This document shows, piece by piece, positions 22,701-32,622 of a DNA stretch of 64,000 bases; positions within the stretch are counted from its first letter, which is position 1, and each line of letters starts with the position of its first letter. Under the pieces are notes generated by a model, which saw only the letters and a list, made by a program, of their open reading frames with translations, ran no database searches and was not told the origin of the DNA. Location: assembly GCA_933822405.4 (NCBI GenBank), contig CAKOGP040002025.1:124001-188000 (forward strand), read 5' to 3'. This DNA comes from Cylindrotheca closterium (taxonomy: Eukaryota > Bacillariophyta > Bacillariophyceae > Bacillariales > Bacillariaceae). A program made the position numbers and the translations under genes.

Positions 22701-25700
22701 TTCGTTGTCGGCAATGATACCCAAAAGTGCTCCAACTTCAAGTGTTTCCTTTTCTCCAGCGTACGTAGCGGCAAGAATTCCGTCTTGTGATGCCACCACA
22801 TCGTGGCTCTCGGCATACTTTTGTCCATCAATCACCATGAACGTGTCACTCTCAACGACGGCCAATGGTTCACCTTTCTTGACAGGGTCTCCGGCTTTCT
22901 TGATCCATTCAATGACAGTAGCCTTGGTCATTCCGTACGAGAGCTCGGACAAAGTCAATTCAGTACCTTCAATCTTGGGCTTTTCCGCTCTGACAGCTGC
23001 TTGGTTCTTTCTGGCGGGCGATCGCACATCATCGATTCTACCCCGCGGCCGTTGTGGTCCTGGTCGGCGTCCACCCTTTGGCACGCTTCGTTTGGGCGTT
23101 TGACGTGATGCAACCTTCTTGGGAGGTGGAGGTGGTGGTGCCGGTCGATTCATTTTGGGAATCACTGGATACCTGCTTGCAACCTTTGCTGGAGCAATAG
23201 AAGGAGCATCTCCAAGTACCCATGAAGGCAAATCTGGATCGTCGTCAACGGGTCCACTGTACATACTTTCTGCACCAAATCCATCGTCTTCTGCGGCCGG
23301 TTGTTCTTCACCCCAACCCTGCTCTTCATAACCACCTTCTTCATATTCGTAGTCGTAACCACCATTCTCGTCATATTCATCTTCAATGGGATATCCATCG
23401 GCATCCAACTCATCATGATCTTCGATGACGTATCCATCTTCATCAACGGGGTAACCATCGACGTAGTCGTAAATTGGATAACCCTCTGCATCGACTTCAA
23501 CACTATCGAGCAAATATCCGTCTTCATCCACTGGGTAACCATTTTCATCGATGAAGACGTCTTCGGGTTCGCTTCTGCTGCTAGTGCTAGTACTAGTACT
23601 GGTTCTAGCTCCAATTGGTTCGTCAAAGTCCACCTTCTTCTGTTCCAGTGTTTGTCGCACCAAAGACGCCTCGGCAATGTCAGCTGCTACAACTCCCAGC
23701 ACAGAGCCCACGGGTACCGTTTCGCCGACTTCAATGTAAATGGCAGCCAACAACCCATCTTCTTGTGCCACCACATCATGAGTTTCGGCATATTTCTGTC
23801 CATCGACCATCATGAATGTATCGCTTTCCACGACACAGAGTGGCTCGCCTCGTTCTACTTCGTCGCCAATGTTTTTTAGCCATTCAATGACTCTACCTCG
23901 AGTCATTTTGTATGACATTTCTCCAAGATAGACTTCCGTTCCAACTTCTTCTTCTTCATCAACAGGAGGTGGTGGGGGCGTCATTGCGGCTTCGTTGTCA
24001 CCATACAAATCTTCGTCCGTTTGGAGTGGCCCAGATTCGGGAGCACCCCACTGGCCAGAGGGACCTCCGCCACCTCCTCCACCGCCGCCGCCAACGGTAG
24101 AAACTCCTCCACCAAAGGCACCTGGTTGTGGCGGAACCCCAAATTGACCTGGGGGAGGAGGAATTCCAAATTGACCACCGGGTGGCGGACCGCCACCAGC
24201 GGCCTGCTGCATGAAATTTTGCATCATCTCAAAAGTCTCGGCATCCGGTGGTCCACCTTCTTCATTGAACATTTGCGAATACAATTGCGACATGGCATTC
24301 AGAAAATTTTCTCTTCGATCTTGTGGTGATGGCTCTCCTGGTGGTGGAGGTGGAGTAAATCCCCCGTCACCCATTGGTCCAGGCATGCCAGGCGGAGGAG
24401 GCGGTGGCATATCCTGTCGTTGTTGTTGTTGTCGATTTTGTTGTTGTTGTGGATCGGGGTAATCAAGATTGTACATTTTGGACAAGGCAGGAAAGAATTT
24501 GTAGTCCATCCCAGAATTCCCCACCATGGCCGAATCTTCCAAAAATCCAATTCCATCGTACCGAGAGTTGATCAGATCCTGAAGTTCAGGTTTATCATCA
24601 GAGTTTTCTGGCGGGAAGGAATCAGATTGCTTGTATTTGTTTGGATCCTGCTGGACATTTGCATTTTCATTGTCGCCACCAAACGTGTACATTCCATTTT
24701 GGCCTGTTGGTTCTGGCGGCGGCGGTGGTGGTTGATTTTGATTTGGCGTTTGATCTACTAGGTCATCCTTGGCTTGTATATTGAGCGAGTCGAGATACGA
24801 CTGCGTGAATCGTTGCTGATAGGGATCGCGAAAGGAGGACACTCCCTCCGCAGAGGGATTGCCACCAGCCATTCCTGTACCAGGTGGTGGTGAGGAATTT
24901 CCTCCTCCAAGTCCAGGCATTCCCATGTTAGGATTATGATTATTCTCAGCAGCTGGAATACCACCACCAATACCATTGTTGAAACTATATGTCGCAGCAC
25001 CCATACCATTATTCATCATACTATTCATTCCACCAGTACCACCAGGAGCATTCGCACCCATACCATTATTCATCATATTGTTCATTCCACCGGCACCAGT
25101 AGGATTATTCGGATCTCCGCCTTGTTGTTGCTGTTGTTGTTGTTGTTGTTCGGGGGTTGGCAAGATGGAGAAATATCCAGGTGGCGGTTGTGGATCTTCA
25201 GGTTGATTTTGTTGCGAATTATCTTGAAAGGTTTGTCTTCGTTGGGAGGTCTGCTTGGCAAAAAAGTCCATTTGTGCCGCATCGTCTGGAGCCCAATGAG
25301 GATTGTTATTATTGCTTCCGTCTGATCCACCAACATCTTGAATCATACCTCCCATTTCTTTCAGGCGCTGAAACTCAACGGCAGTCAGATCAGCATATTC
25401 GTTTAACTTGATGCGATTTCCAGTCTCTTTGAAGTAATTTTCGGCCATTAAGAAGTGATAGGAAAATATTTCCATGCGCGTTTCATCAATTGTGTCGCCA
25501 TACGTCAAGCTCCACTCTTCGTAAGCCTTCCGCAGCCGTTCCTCAAAATTGTCATCCGTATTGGAAACTAGAAGTCTCGTGTTAGTCGACGTAAAGGATA
25601 TTGCATTGTGCTGTTGGCGCTGTTGTTGGTGTTGGTGTTGCGGTATTGATAATCTCGTTCGAAATGAGTTTCGAATTCCAATCTTCCAACTGGAAAAGGA

Positions 25701-25754
25701 AGAGACCATGGAAAGCAGCAACAGTGGTGCTGGGAGATACAACAAGCGCTTCAT
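19740..25754 (-). CDS. giant plastid-type protein with I29-like, three lipoyl-like and E3-binding-like domains
   Basis: This intronless gene encodes 2004 residues from the first ATG at 25754. Residues 1-19 are a signal peptide followed by Phe-20 and an Arg/Ser-rich stretch, fitting a diatom plastid bipartite signal. Residues 76-130 resemble the I29 cathepsin-propeptide inhibitor fold (YEEWSLTYG, RIKLNEYADLTAVEF). Low-complexity Pro/Gly/Asn/Gln sequence follows to about 600. Three lipoyl/biotinyl-like domains lie at about 603-688, 928-1018 and 1266-1354, each with the GDxVxxGEPxxVVESDTFM core. The usual Lys after ESD is Thr, and an inserted turn carries a conserved QKYAE. A linker motif (LPSWV-x-GDAPS, APAKVAS, PVIPxM) occurs three times, at about 835, 1137 and 1415. 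An acidic region has DGYP repeats (about 735-825) and four 30-residue repeats. Residues 1942-1982 resemble the peripheral-subunit-binding domain of 2-oxo-acid dehydrogenase E2 proteins. No acyltransferase domain is present. A scaffold role is inferred, not shown. Confidence 0.8.
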   Translation of the reverse strand: MKRLLYLPAPLLLLSMVSSFSSWKIGIRNSFRTRLSIPQHQHQQQRQQHNAISFTSTNTRLLVSNTDDNFEERLRKAYEEWSLTYGDTIDETRMEIFSYHFLMAENYFKETGNRIKLNEYADLTAVEFQRLKEMGGMIQDVGGSDGSNNNNPHWAPDDAAQMDFFAKQTSQRRQTFQDNSQQNQPEDPQPPPGYFSILPTPEQQQQQQQQQGGDPNNPTGAGGMNNMMNNGMGANAPGGTGGMNSMMNNGMGAATYSFNNGIGGGIPAAENNHNPNMGMPGLGGGNSSPPPGTGMAGGNPSAEGVSSFRDPYQQRFTQSYLDSLNIQAKDDLVDQTPNQNQPPPPPPEPTGQNGMYTFGGDNENANVQQDPNKYKQSDSFPPENSDDKPELQDLINSRYDGIGFLEDSAMVGNSGMDYKFFPALSKMYNLDYPDPQQQQNRQQQQRQDMPPPPPPGMPGPMGDGGFTPPPPPGEPSPQDRRENFLNAMSQLYSQMFNEEGGPPDAETFEMMQNFMQQAAGGGPPPGGQFGIPPPPGQFGVPPQPGAFGGGVSTVGGGGGGGGGGPSGQWGAPESGPLQTDEDLYGDNEAAMTPPPPPVDEEEEVGTEVYLGEMSYKMTRGRVIEWLKNIGDEVERGEPLCVVESDTFMMVDGQKYAETHDVVAQEDGLLAAIYIEVGETVPVGSVLGVVAADIAEASLVRQTLEQKKVDFDEPIGARTSTSTSTSSRSEPEDVFIDENGYPVDEDGYLLDSVEVDAEGYPIYDYVDGYPVDEDGYVIEDHDELDADGYPIEDEYDENGGYDYEYEEGGYEEQGWGEEQPAAEDDGFGAESMYSGPVDDDPDLPSWVLGDAPSIAPAKVASRYPVIPKMNRPAPPPPPPKKVASRQTPKRSVPKGGRRPGPQRPRGRIDDVRSPARKNQAAVRAEKPKIEGTELTLSELSYGMTKATVIEWIKKAGDPVKKGEPLAVVESDTFMVIDGQKYAESHDVVASQDGILAATYAGEKETLEVGALLGIIADNEMAARNVPQSNPYGSGASVAAAEGPDKPMSRTQRFVADAIQASTDPEQRPRGANMDAGFLDSVEQVEEDVMAQMGGGPSEQQQNDEFAKRFMSQEERQAADFAAAGSYGGGGGGEQYNNEAIDDPDLPSWVRGDAPSLAPAKVASKFPVIPKMGQPGGGTSPSANAIKKAREATMQQQQQSQMYDKSQTPPGRMPASTPRGSVAAPPPQRRGAPPKRRGAPPKRRGERPSGRGRIDDTRAPLNQPQEDEGTEIVLSELSYGMKKGMIIEWLKNVGDPVKKGEPIAVVESDTFMVIDTQKYAESHDILATEDGILATQLGGPKELFDVGAVLGTIANNEAQMRNMRRSSPPPPSQADANGYSGYADASSFVPEETNEAGENYYPPPDPREAAAAGGDNYLDDPDLPSWVRGDAPSIAPAKVASKYPVIPNMRRGAPPPQSTPNPPRTPPAPLNGGTQRRIPKGRYDDTRARPKEIRVIPSNKTRPRGRIDDVRAPLNAGGGSSYTAPEPTNSDSKLFPNLSTPKSPKSTNRITPKATPKATQAPPPEETRFMPDLSSTLKPKKKKTVEKKGPPIKPPAPPPSPPPPTPIVDTNKETEDLKPEPEVEEPIEEPVVAEEESITSETVVKEVVHEETLESAKEDSPEPINDEGVDTVEEDVVESLEDLQQQQEDLPEPIKDEGVDTVEEDVVESPEDLQQQQEDSPEPIKDEGVDTVEEDGVESPEDLQQQHKDSPEPTKDEGVDTVEEDVVESPEDLQQEPDEEDVQPPIVDEEEGEEALIEEDAQLEAGGETMVDASDEIEASNVEDTEDISDDLVSEDINGDYVDEDGVDMELEVEEESSSDEVEVLANGEEDIQVEEGAEEDVAIEEAEESIVEDSEMNVTAKVDIRDLKKENTSPPKETSTTAETFDFQEAATNSTDAMVQEILVTAKARTAADEAKIDLTTLKGTGEDGCITLDDVKLAIARKKPKIGIRFLTDKPKGRPNKKDK
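20441..20800 (-). repeat. 90-bp coding tandem repeat
   Basis: Four units begin at about 20441, 20531, 20621 and 20711. Each encodes 30 acidic residues of the pattern SPEPIKDEGVDTVEEDVVES plus EDLQ and a Gln run. The units are nearly identical, so the array expanded recently and may vary in copy number between alleles. It lies within the giant lipoyl-domain gene. Confidence 0.95.
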
Positions 25755-26640
25755 GTTTGTGATGAATGAATTCTGACGAGCTTGTCTCTGTGCAACAATA
25801 GTCTTCCCCCCCTCGGTTGTGCCTTGATCTGGCTGTCTACTCCAATCCAAACGTTGGAAGCTCTACTGTAGTTTTGTTGATGTCGTCAAAAGAGCAGTGA
25901 GAGTTTTGTTTTGTTTGGTTTGGTTGATGTTGATTGGTGTGGTAGGTTATCAGGAATTTGAAACCGCGAAATTGAACTTTGAAACTTGTATTCCAAACCA
26001 TAAGCACTCCCAAAACACAGTATTTATCACTCTTTTCGAAGTCTGGGTTGACCCTCTGCGCTGTACGATTTTTAAATCGCTCGCACGGCCGGAGGGGTGC
26101 GCATTGATTTTTTTGGACCAATTGGAACGATGACCAACTCTGACGTTCTTTCGATAATTCTTATTTGAAAAATCTCGCCGCCGGCATGGCATGCGGGCAT
26201 CTTGCTTTCTCTGAACAACATGCTTTGATGATAGATGATTCCAAATTCCTCACTGGGATGGGTAAGTCTTGATCAGTCTTGTTCCATCGCCAAACGATTC
26301 AAAAGGTTCGATGAATTTATGATTCTGGCTCTTCTCGGATCTTGCTCGGATGAGTGAGTGATTGATTGATTCTATCGTGTGTGTTGGTTGACACAGACTC
26401 AAACCCACCACGACCCTCATAACATCAAACTACACAAGCATCCAAAAAACGCCGATCATTTTAGTTTGATCTCTATAGTGCGTCTAGTACTTTGATTTCA
26501 AGTCTGCTCCTACACCAAGAAAAGTCACCACCAGCAACAAAGATACCATTACCACCAACCAATCTCAATCATTGAAGAAACCATCATCACAAACAACCAA
26601 TCTTGCCACGATCAAAGCATGTCCGAACTCCATACGAACA
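25755..26640. other. divergent intergenic region
   Basis: This lies between the giant lipoyl-domain gene (minus) and a small hypothetical gene (plus). Short open frames of 78-94 codons at 25837-26192 have no recognisable motifs. A C-run at 25806-25812 lies just 5' of the giant gene's start. No promoter motif was identified. Confidence 0.4.
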
Positions 26641-26934
26641 ATGACAACCACCACCACAACAACGAATACAATTACCTTTCTGGCGGCAGTTGCATTCTTC
26701 GCAATAATCATCATGATTTTGATCAAACTGTCATTTATACCTTTGGAATCCGACCCTTGGAACCCTTGTTGGACGAATTGTTGCCCAAACGATGGCAGCA
26801 AATGTGGGAAATGGAAACAAGCACCACCACAGCATCATCCCGAAGAAGCAGCAGCAGCAACAACAACAACAACAGTGACAAGAATGACTATACAGCAGTA
26901 TGTTGCCGCAATGATCCAAGTTTGTGAGAAATGA
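26641..26934 (+). CDS. small hypothetical membrane protein (weak)
   Basis: A 97-residue frame from ATG 26641 has a Thr run, one hydrophobic helix (TFLAAVAFFAIIIMILIKL) and a short Cys-containing segment (PCWTNCCPNDGSKC), ending in a Thr-rich and then amphipathic tail. An overlapping 102-codon frame from ATG 26619 (His/Asn/Ser-rich) is equally open, so the correct frame is uncertain. The whole stretch is rich in CAA/CAC repeats that open several frames. It could be a 5' UTR or a non-coding transcript. Confidence 0.3.
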   Translation: MTTTTTTTNTITFLAAVAFFAIIIMILIKLSFIPLESDPWNPCWTNCCPNDGSKCGKWKQAPPQHHPEEAAAATTTTTVTRMTIQQYVAAMIQVCEK

Positions 26935-27189
26935 AATAATGGAGAAAGAACACGAAGAATGAATGAATGAATGAATCCGCAAGTTGTGTCCACTAGTAGC
27001 ACTACATGGAAAGAAAATCGCGCTATGAAAAGATAAGGAACAACTTGTGACACTGCTGAAAATAGAAAGATAACATAAAAAGTAAATTCAATGTATACAA
27101 TCTCTTGAAAAGAATAGACTGGCGAATGCTGGTTAGCTAGCTAATGGTACTAGTACTAGTAGCATGATACAAGCAACATGACGAAAGAG

Positions 27190-28408
27190 TCAGTCTCCAC
27201 GACTAGTCGTAGAAGAAGCGCTACTGCTGTCGCTGCTTCTTCTGCGACTCGATGACCTTTTGGATTTTTTCCTGCCGTGTTGCTTACTATGTTTTCTTCG
27301 TCGTCGTCCATCTGATGATCTGGAACGATGTTTCCTTCCATCATGACGGGAATGGTCCCCATCTCTACCACTCGAGGAAGACGCATCGGAATACGAGTCG
27401 TCGGAATCCTCATCTTTGCGAGAACGATGATGTTTCCTCCTTCGCTTTTTTCGATCCCGATGACGGTTGCCATCATCATCGTCATCTGGGTCGTCATCAT
27501 GGTTGCGACGCTTGGATTTGGATCGCTTTTTGTGCTTCTTCTTGTTTCGTTTCCGATCAGAGTCTCGTGGTGTTGATGATCCCTTTGCATTGTCTTGTTT
27601 GCCATCCTCGTCTTGTTGTTTGTTGCTGTTGTTATTGTTGTTGTTGTCGTCATCACCACCCTTGCCAATCCCACAATCGCAAATTTCAATCCGTTGCAAT
27701 GGAACTGGTCGATCTCCTTCCCGTTCCACTTTAGTCATGGCATGAACACTTTCCATCCCCGATACCACTCGTCCAAAAGCGACATGCTTTCCATCCAAAT
27801 GAGGTGTGGCCTTGAGCGTGATCTATGTTTGTATATAAATATACATTTCAAAATATTATTTAGAAAATGTGTGAGTACAATGATATTAAAATAGAACCAT
27901 GATACTTTTTGTGATCCAAGCAAATGGTGATCACTTTTCTCTTCTTTCTATATATATATATATATATTCTTACAAAAAATTGACTCTTGTTGGTATTCTT
28001 GCCCGCATTGGCCATGCTGACCACACCTTCCGCATCGTGTTTTTTCAAAAACGGTTCGTCGTCGAATCGTCCCCCTGGATAAATGGGACTGTACCCACCG
28101 GTTCCATCGAATCGTTCAAAGTCTCCCGCTTGACACATGAAATTGGGTACGATCCGATGAAAGTAACTCCCACGATAGGTAGGCATGGGTTTCTTTCGAG
28201 TGGTTTTTACTTTTTTGATTTCTTCTTCTTCTTCTTCTTCTGAAGCATATGAACTACACAAGGCCAGAAAGTTGCGACAGGTCTTTGGACAAGTTTCGTG
28301 CTGGAGGTGAATGACAATTGGTCTTGGTTGCACTTGACCACCTATGGAAATTTGTAGGTAACAAAACTCAGGAATGTCGTTGTTGGATTTTGGATTGTGT
28401 TGCGACAT
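27190..28408 (-). CDS. cyclophilin-type peptidyl-prolyl isomerase with Arg/Ser-rich tail
   Basis: Exon 1 is 28408-27974 and exon 2 is 27822-27190, giving 355 residues; the junction restores [21 protein letters not shown]. Residues 12-205 are a cyclophilin domain. The active-site segment [17 protein letters not shown] gives Arg-85 and Gln-93, with [10 protein letters not shown] and His-158 in LDGKH; Trp in the classic TxWLDGKH is His here. A Glu run sits in a surface loop (about 57-63). From residue 215 on, the protein is Asp/Asn-rich and then Arg/Ser/Lys-rich, typical of nuclear SR-cyclophilins (CypG/NKTR type) that associate with splicing factors. Nuclear localisation is inferred from the basic tail. 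The 151-bp intron contains a TA microsatellite. Confidence 0.9.
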
Positions 28409-28542
28409 GATGTGATGATTGTGATGATGATGATTATGATGATGAGGATGGAATGAATGAATGAATGAATGAAGCAATCAATCAATTTGGAAGAAGAAAA
28501 GAGTGGCAGTGCTTCGACTAATCCAAGAATCAATTAATCAAT

Positions 28543-28579
28543 NNNNNNNNNNNNNNNNNNNNNNNNNNNNNNNNNNNNN
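28543..28579. other. assembly gap (37 N)
   Basis: The run of N is flanked on both sides by AATCAAT-type repeats, so the gap probably sits in a tetranucleotide array and its true length is unknown. It lies in the divergent spacer between the cyclophilin gene and the helicase-associated-domain gene. Confidence 0.99.
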
Positions 28580-29026
28580 AATCAATCAATCCACTATCTC
28601 TGAATTCGTTTCATTCATTGAAGTAGAAGAAGAGAATGATGTAGCGTGCGGTGGTTGGCTGTAGAATAAATGAATGAATCGCACAATCAAGTTGGTGGTA
28701 GTTGTCGATTACGACATGAAACGAAATGCGAAATTGGTACATGTCATTGGTCGACTTGTACGACTGGTCAAGTCACGGATCTCAAAAATTGTGGTTGTCA
28801 CGCAACAAACAGAACCGAAAACCAGCCGGCGAGCAGTATTGTTAAAAATTTGGCAAAACTCGTGACTTGGCTGTTTTGGGGTTGGAGGCATCATCTTGGC
28901 TATAACTTGAAACTTCTTGCTGTATTGTACAGTCTTATTTGGCTACTCACTCTACTCTACTCACTCGCAAATACCTACATAATAAAATATATACATATAC
29001 ACAAAATTAAACAAAGTGACCCTCAA

Positions 29027-31716
29027 ATGGAAGCACGGCGCTTGCACGAGGCCGCTGCCAGAGAAGCTGCAAGAGAAGCCCTGTTGCGAGAAGCTGCCTT
29101 TCGGGAGGCACGAGCTGCCGAAGCCGCGAGTGCTCTGTCCGCATCCTCTCATCATCATCATGATCCGTCGTTGGCGGGTGGTTTGCCACCTTCCTATCAT
29201 CATCATCATCATCATCATCTTTTAGGAGGAGGAGGTGGAGGTGGTGGATTTTCCTCGTTGGACTATGCGGCACTAGGTTATCCCAGTTACTATGGTTCCG
29301 CCGCACTTCCTTTGCATTTGCGGGGTGGTCCAGGAGCATCGGTCCGAACTGCTGCTGCTGCTGCTGCTGCATCACGACCTCCATTGTCGGCGGCAGCCCT
29401 GAGAGCCGAAGCCCTTGCCAGCCGAGAACATGCCCTTCGATCCATTGCTCACGAGGAAGCCGTCTTGGCGGCGACGAGAGAACAAGCACGACGGAATTTG
29501 GCGCATGAGGAAGCCATCATTACGGCCTCGAGGGAACATGCCATTCGCAATTTGGCCCACGAGGAGGCGATATTGGCAGCCACACGAGAACAAGCCCGTC
29601 GGAATTTGGCGCACGAAGAGGCCTTGTTGGCGGCCACACGAGAACAGGCTCGTCGGAATGGATTATCATTATCCCAAACAACAAACCACGCGTCTGGTGG
29701 TAGTAATGGAACAGCTGCCGCTTCCGCAATCACCTTGGACGCAACGAATCCAACAAATTTGCCTCGGAGTTGGGGAGTGGAGGCAATGCCCTTGTCGTCC
29801 ACTCGAGAATTTTCTCGACGGGAGATTGTGCACGACTGTGTGGAAGAGGAGGGGATCTACAAGGGCAAAAAATTGCGAAGTGGAAAGTTCTCGGACCAAG
29901 AAGAAGCCTATGGAGACATTCTCATTGAATTATTTGAAAAGGGTCAGGTAGATATTGAAAGGGGAGTGTCACTTCGTACTTTTTTGGCGAAAGCATTGCA
30001 TTGCTCTCCCATGAGAGTCACGAAAAAGATTGCCGGGAAAGGCAATGAAGCCAGAAAAAATTATCTGGGAAGGAAAAACCTTCCCGTGTTGGGCAATGAA
30101 TTTCGACATTTGAATGCAAGGTTTCAAACAGCGAGGGACAATTTTCTGCAAGTTTTGAAGGAAGAATGGGAAATGGTAAGTTTTTTGTTGTTGTTGCAGT
30201 TGTGCGCATGATCAGGATCAGGATCATGCTTATGACTATAATGATTGATGGCTTGGACAAGCTGTAAATTTTCACTCACTTGCTCACACCTTTTTTTTTA
30301 ATTAAAATTTTCAAATTGACAGGAGGATTCTGAAAACAAGGATTCATCGGTAAGTGTTCCTGCTTACGAATTCATCACAACCATATTTGTTGCATTTCCC
30401 TGCCCCCGTTGTCTAACAATCCAATCCAACAACAAAATTGTATACTAAAATAATAACAAAATGGTGACCACCACCACCAACAGGAGGATGACGAGGAAAG
30501 TATCAATGCAAATCAACCATTGGAAGGAATACAGGACAAGGCCTGGAATAAACGAGTAGGACAGCTTGCTGATTTCTATCGGGAATATGGGGTCGCCAAC
30601 TTGCCCATCCAAAAGAAATACAGGGAATTGCGGGATTTTGTCAGCCAGGTACGGATCCAATATCGAAAGAAGCAACTTTCCAAGGAACGCATTGCGCAAT
30701 TGGACGACCTTGGATTCATTTGGTCCTTTCGGAGGTTTGTACCGTGGGGAACCCGACTGGAGGAACTACGAGCCTTTCGAGAGCGCCACGGTCATTCGAG
30801 AGTACCATTCCGGTACAAGGAAAATCCATCCTTTGGACTCTGGGCCGCCAATATGCGAGCCAGGTACTCCAGATATGTAAAGGGGAAGGATTCCACGGTG
30901 GCTCCGATTGCTCCAGAACAAATCGAAGCTCTCAATGAAATTGGGTTTGTGTGGGAATTGAGCAATTCCGTGGGAAGAAGCCCCAATTATCAACAGTTGC
31001 AGCAACAACAACAATTGCAACAAAAATTGCAACAACAATTGCAACCACCACCACCACCAACACCAACACCACATGAGATTTTGTCTACCGCCCAACAGCA
31101 AACTCAGTTTTTCATGGGGAAAGTCGCCCTGAACAAGGCTGTGAGATTGAATTCTTCCTATTGGGACGGACTGTATTCAAAAGTGGAGGCTAATTTATTA
31201 GCACTCGATCGATTGTACAAACAAGAAGAAGCTGCAGCGATCCTTGCAGGAGAGGATGTGGCCTACGTAGTTAATCCTGACAGAGCAGAGGCTCCAACAA
31301 GCAGCAGCCAACATGACGATGACGATGACGATTCTTCGTCATCCGATGGTGATACTCAGGAAGAAGCTGACGACGAGAACAGTTCAACAGAAGAAGACGA
31401 AGATGCTTCCATGGGCGATTGGAGCGACGGGGAAATATTGGATGACGATGAATACCGGAAAGTGGAGGCTAGTCTGAGAGCACTCGATCAATGGTACAAA
31501 GAAGAAGCGGAACTCGAAGCGACAGGAAAACTTGCAGCGGCAGGAGGAGGGAGGGAGAGAGAGAAAAGTCCAGAACCAGAACCAGAACAGCAAGAGAATG
31601 CCTCTATTTTTGACGATGCCGAGGACGAGATATACGCCGATGCAGAGGAGGAGGAGGAAAAAGTTCCGGCCAAGGCAAGAGTCGATGATTCATCTGACGA
31701 GGGGAAATGGTTATAA
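29027..31716 (+). CDS. helicase-associated-domain protein with 18-residue repeats
   Basis: Three exons (29027-30175, 30323-30349, 30484-31716) give 802 residues. The middle exon is only 27 nt (EDSENKDSS). The reading frame is open upstream to 28670 and would add a Cys-containing stretch and a hydrophobic helix; I chose ATG 29027 because upstream composition looks non-coding. Features in order are: Ala/Glu-rich helices; His and Gly runs; four tandem 18-residue repeats (residues 133-211, REQARRNLAHEEAxLAAT); a conserved segment around EEAYGDILIELFEKGQ to CSPMRVTKKIAGKGN (about 300-350), seen in other diatom nuclear proteins as I recall; and two helicase-associated (HA) modules (WNKRVGQLADFYREYG; RLEELRAFRERHGHSRVP). 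Gln/Pro and acidic stretches complete the C-terminus. HA modules are thought to bind nucleic acids; a nuclear or DNA-binding role is inferred. Confidence 0.75.
29423..29659 (+). repeat. 54-bp coding tandem repeat
   Basis: Four units of 18 codons plus a partial fifth encode alternating RE(H/Q)A(L/I/R)R and AHEEA segments, predicted to form one long charged helix. The units differ at the DNA level, so the repeat is older than the 90-bp array at 20441. Confidence 0.9.
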
Positions 31717-32622
31717 TACATGGATGGATGGATGGATAATATATTCTCACGCACTGTAGCAACGACAAGACGGACACGGGTGTGTCGATGATTGCCAGAT
31801 TTGATATTACCACACTGTCATGCAATTTGCATGCAGGAGTGTTGATAGGCAGTATCACGCTCTAGTTACTGCTCCTTGATTGCTAGTGGAATGTGACACA
31901 CAATTTTGTACTGTAAATATTTGTAATGATATATATGTAAATATTCAAATGAAAATGCTTCTCTTGTTGTCATCCTACATTACCGGGACAGTAAAACTTT
32001 TCACGTTTTTTTTCTTGTTGGAGAAGTGGAGAGAGTGAGTCTTACTTAGAAATGCCAGCGTTATGTCCAGAATTCGGCACCTGCGACTGAAGCACGTACG
32101 CACTTACTGGTCGATGAGACATCCTTTGGAGAATGTCTCAATCTAACGGTCGCATAAAAGAGGCCGAACTCTTTTGGTGGCATTCATAACCGAACTCACG
32201 TTCGCCATCTGGTACAGTCTACAGCGATCTTACGAGAAACAATAATGTCCGATCCAAGTAAGGTGCTAGTGGCGAATTAGAGCTCCGGCAACGTGTTCGA
32301 TGTCCTGCAAAGACTTTTTATGGGTTCTTTCAGCCAACCGGCAATGGCAGATCGCATCTGCCTTCGATCTGAAGCGAAACAAGAAGCATCCTCCACCCGA
32401 TTTAACTCCACGAGCCGCGGCCCAAGTCAATAAGTGATTCTTCTTTCACGACAGTATCATCAAGAATACGAACAACAACAGCGTCACTGCCAACAGTGCA
32501 AATTTTGCATGGAAAGGAGAATACGATTGCATTGCACTTGCCACAACTCAATCATCTGTTGAAACTGACTGCTCCTCCGGTATTGATAAAACACACCCAC
32601 GATAGCATCTAGTATCTAGTTT
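31717..32622. other. intergenic region without recognised gene
   Basis: It begins with a GGAT/ATGG microsatellite (31721-31737). A short frame from ATG 32244 reads 11 codons to TAG and is open again for about 50 codons after it. It could be a pseudogene fragment or part of the 5' UTR of the PSP1 gene, but nothing supports a protein. Confidence 0.35.

Noticed and set aside
22429..23103. 224-codon plus-strand frame
   Set aside because: It is antisense to the second lipoyl-like domain of the giant gene, with no motif and no independent start context.
28670..29026. upstream in-frame extension of the helicase-associated-domain gene with a hydrophobic helix
   Set aside because: The sequence reads like AT-rich 5' flank, and a well-placed ATG at 29027 begins the charged helical region. 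A 5' exon cannot be ruled out.
32244..32435. short frame MSDPSKVLVAN followed after one stop by about 50 open codons
   Set aside because: Too short, with an internal stop and no recognisable motif; could be 5' UTR.
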